NCBI GenBank assembly: GCA_963693365.1
Contig: CAVNZM010000002.1
Coordinates: forward strand, 8,618,001 to 8,682,000
Direction of reading: 5' to 3'
Length of the DNA stretch: 64,000 nucleotides
Origin: Amoebidium appalachense
Lineage: Eukaryota > Ichthyosporea
Of this stretch, positions 60,756-64,000 are shown piece by piece. Numbering within the stretch: the stretch's first letter is position 1; each line of letters starts with the position of its first letter. Below the pieces are notes generated by a model. The model had not been told where the DNA came from. It saw only the letters and a program-made list of their open reading frames with translations, and ran no database searches. The position numbers and the translations under genes were made by a program.

Positions 60756-61777
60756 CTGTGTGTGTGTGTGTGTGTGCACGTGTGTGTTTGTATGCACGTG
60801 TGTGTGTGTGTGTGCAAGTGGGAGCGCACACGTGAGGGTGTACAAGATGGAAACATGTGACCACTTAGCCAATGATACTCATTTAAAGGGAGTTCGCAGG
60901 TTAGTTCATAATGTTGATGTGTGTGTAGGCTTGTGGAAAAAAAAATATAAATGCATGCTGCCAGAGAAGTCACGGATGGCTGACCACAAGTTCGAAACAA
61001 AAAGAGACAAATTCATGCTACAGATAATAGTCTATGACATCGTTACCTAGAACTATCATAACTAGCATCATAATATATTTCCAATGATGCTCTCATCAAC
61101 GATTGCAAAAGGGGTCCAATAGGATCTGTTCTGTGCAGCTGCAAAAAAAGCCATGTGCATGTGTTTCGCTCGTCGAACACAGTCCAACAGTAACAACGTT
61201 AACACTATCTCACCCGTGATAAAAACAAATGTAAAATAAGAAACATTGCAGACTCACCCACCAAAGCTCTCCGGGTGTAGTCAAATACCGATAACACTTT
61301 AGGAACAACTGATTGGCTCCCATAAAGTACTTTTCTTCCCTCAAAACTTGGTCAGCAGAACAGCTTGCTCCAAAAGCACACGGCTCCCTCCAATGATCTA
61401 CATGAAACAAACCAACAAAAAAAACCAGCAAAAAAAATAAGACAGAGCAAAAAAAAACACACTATCCCACCTAAATAATCGCGTTGCTCGCCTGGGTGCT
61501 GAATCTCGCTACTCGCCCGCCTAACATCCTGCTGCCATTCGGCAACTTTGTTGTGGTGTGTGTGGTGTGAGGAGGGGGGGTGATAGGTATATGGGGCCTT
61601 AAACGAATCATTTTGCGTATAAAAGCTCTCCCCTTGTGTTCTGCCTGTCCCCTGTCCATAATGGGTATTACCCTCCCTGTCAGAAGGGTAGGGCCCGGCC
61701 TGGCCCGGGTTATAAGTGTAGCTCACACTCCTAGAGCTATTTTGATACAACTCGTCTTTCTCCCAAGGTCTATGCAT
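58416..61777 (-). CDS. Acidic, Ser/Gly-rich nuclear-type protein, 4 exons
   Basis: Proposed exons are 61471-61777 (ATG), 61258-61397, 59999-60625 and 58416-59540 (TGA). All phases fit, giving 732 residues. Exons 1-2 could be a separate gene; the link to exon 3 rests on phase and the CAG acceptor. Residues 1-100 are polar and Tyr/Pro-rich. Residues 210-229 are almost all Ser/Asp/Glu, followed by KRQRL (possible nuclear signal). A Cys-containing region (HMCKEGCLDKLN ... GQCLYHSDC) leads to AFGISKGRLRRLRDRQ and HGLCGRRSNNSKRPETLQQF. This order recalls a widespread uncharacterised eukaryotic family, probably of transposon origin; that is from memory and weak. The last 280 residues are Ser/Gly/Asn-rich low complexity. 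If translation starts within exon 3, the Met at 60,517 gives 547 residues. Confidence 0.7.
60629..60825. repeat. (GT)n-rich tract upstream of an acceptor
   Basis: GT repeats with ACGTGT and GAGT interruptions on the + strand, that is (CA)n in sense of the minus-strand gene, running right up to the CAG acceptor at 60,626-60,628. Confidence 0.9.
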
Positions 61778-63325
61778 ACTGCTAACACAAAACGACTTCT
61801 ATTGTTTTCTGTGGGCGGGTTGTGTGTGTCACATTATGAACTACTGCACCTGGCTACTTTTCAGGTGCCGTGTGTGTATTTGTGTGGGAGAACTGGTGAA
61901 AAAACCGACCAAAAAAATATCTGTGGGCGGTGGTTTCATTCCACTGTGTGTGGTAAACATAACGTACTTTCCCGACCGCCCGTTTATTGTAACCTTGTGT
62001 GGGAACCAAAAGCAGGTATAGATTTTTCTTCACAACTTGATGCAAAGCTGTATTGGTCCTTATTGCTTGCGCACTTTCTAAAGGAAAAAAGAAAAAGAAA
62101 AAAAGGGCAGGAAAAACGAGAGAGTTGGGTCAACGAAACAGATATGCAACAGATAAAACGGAGCACGTTCGGTCGACTCCTGCGTCTTCTACAACGCGAT
62201 TGGCTAGAGTAAGCAATGACCTTAAGCCAATCATAACATATGCAATCTTATTTTGTACCAATCAGTTACTGATATGTTGAAAGACCCTGACCAATAAGAG
62301 ATGCATGATTCCAAAATGATATTGCCGTATGCTGACACAGAGCAAATCAATTTACTCTTTGCCTCGAGTAAACAGCGTAAACCCCCTCCATGGCATCTGG
62401 CCCGAGATCGATAAGTTACCTCGTTTTCGTCGCGCAGTAAAATAGCAGTTTGAAGGTGTAGGAAATACACTATCGAAATTCAATAAAACAGTTTTTCTGC
62501 TATTTATTAGAATGATTCTTTTTATGGGCAAAGTAGCCGGCTCTCTTGATGCGCAAGGTAAATGATTACGCCTGGCTGTTGTCACACAACTTGGTTGGGA
62601 TTCCATTGGCTCAGGATCACATGAGCTGCAGGTTACTCACCGCAACAAGGTGATCGAGGGGCAAAAGAACAGCAACATTTGCACGTTTCCACATGTCCAT
62701 CAAATCATCCATTTGAATGTGTATTGTTAAGTAAGTGCATACACATATGCAACATAACGTATTCTAAGAAATATCATGTTATTTGGACAACATATCAACG
62801 CTATTTAACTCATTTTCAGCTTCACAAAACTATGACACTACGAGAGCGAAGCAAATATACTTGTTTTGAAAACTTATAGAAGATCCGTTTGCCGGCACTC
62901 CCCTGATTGAACATCAAGCAGAATCGGCTCACGCTACGGTGAATTTGATTGGTGCCAGCTTCCTTCAGATCTCAGCCCAAGCTCAGTTGCTCTGACTTGG
63001 CAACTTGCTCACGTGTACTACGTCGTGTAGTACACTACTACACTGAAATCCAGGCAAATTTTTTATCAAATTGATATATTTTTTATATATAAAAATAATA
63101 ATCAACTTTTTTTGACTCCATAGAAAACCTGACAATCTCCAAAAGTCGCGAAGGTGACATCTGAGTCCCCCGGCTGCACTCTCCGCTACGCGCGTGCGTG
63201 ACTGAGTCTAACTAGGCAGCACGCAACCATATAAGTTCCGCGTCTTGCAACATTTCAGAAGTATCATGACGTCACAGGGGTGTGTGTAGACTGCTGTGGG
63301 TGCCACGGTGCACATCAGACTGATC

Positions 63326-63826
<501 letters not shown>

Positions 63827-63914
63827 TGCCTGTGCCAGGAAGTACGTACCCCGGTGACCAACGGTGGGGCCGCACAGCCGAGTGGGGCCGAGCCTAGTGA
63901 TCACTAGGCCTCAA

Positions 63915-63916
<2 letters not shown>

Positions 63917-63953
<37 letters not shown>
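63917..63953. repeat. 37-nt G-run
   Basis: Uninterrupted G on the + strand near the end of the window, after a short unique stretch. Confidence 0.93.
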
Positions 63954-63954
<1 letters not shown>

Positions 63955-64000
63955 GTGCGTGCATGGTTATTCAGTAAGTTATTTATATTTATTTTTATTT

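Noticed and set aside
61580-62212. 210-codon plus-strand frame
   Set aside because: Its first third is antisense to the first exon of a better supported minus-strand gene. The rest has biased composition and no motif or splice context.

Overview
This window is nuclear DNA from an intron-rich eukaryote. Genes are split by GT-AG introns and one probable AT-AC intron. A Pol III type tRNA gene and TATA boxes are visible, and the proteins (RBR ubiquitin ligase, cyclin, gamma-tubulin complex protein, thiamine-triphosphatase) are eukaryotic. Introns and spacers are packed with simple repeats: (CA)n/(TG)n, (CT)n/(GA)n, and homopolymer C/G runs. I cannot name the species. The mix of a fungal-looking RBR ligase, a plant/animal 'rolling stone'-like membrane protein and a likely U12 intron would fit a protist or an early-branching lineage, but that is inference.

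Layout. 1,793-7,505 (+): seven-exon RBR E3 ubiquitin ligase, complete. 9,819-11,638 (+): four-exon multipass membrane protein behind a TATA box. Its 3' end is duplicated at about 19,966-20,580 as a broken fragment. 15,825-16,608 (-): unrecognised gene with an unresolved junction. 24,167-24,856 (+): intronless cyclin. 26,613-27,660 (-): small three-exon gene of unknown function. 29,072-33,820 (-): six-exon CYTH-domain thiamine-triphosphatase-like protein with a presequence-like N terminus. 37,307-55,154 (+): gamma-tubulin complex protein 2 (GCP2), at least 18 well supported coding exons, N terminus not resolved, with a tRNA-Arg(CCG) gene in one intron. 57,870-58,349 (-): small membrane-anchored protein. 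58,416-61,777 (-): four-exon acidic nuclear-type protein. The rest is intergenic DNA dominated by low-complexity repeats.

Most long apparent open frames here are microsatellite translations (poly-HT, poly-CV, poly-SL, poly-P/G) and were discarded. Real exons were found by joining GT-AG sites with matching phase and by recalled family motifs. Every junction quoted for the RBR, membrane, ThTPase and GCP2 genes keeps the reading frame.

The most unusual feature is a recurring architecture: tandem repeats whose unit spans a splice junction. Two occur in GCP2 (five copies of a donor junction, three copies of an acceptor junction), two in the ThTPase gene (two different acceptors), and a minisatellite abuts a further GCP2 acceptor. 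GCP2 also has a strong candidate AT-AC (U12-type) intron, and two introns whose (GT)n...G...C...(CA)n order is self-complementary. The genes themselves have unrelated housekeeping roles (ubiquitin transfer, cell cycle, thiamine phosphate metabolism, microtubule nucleation) and do not form a pathway.
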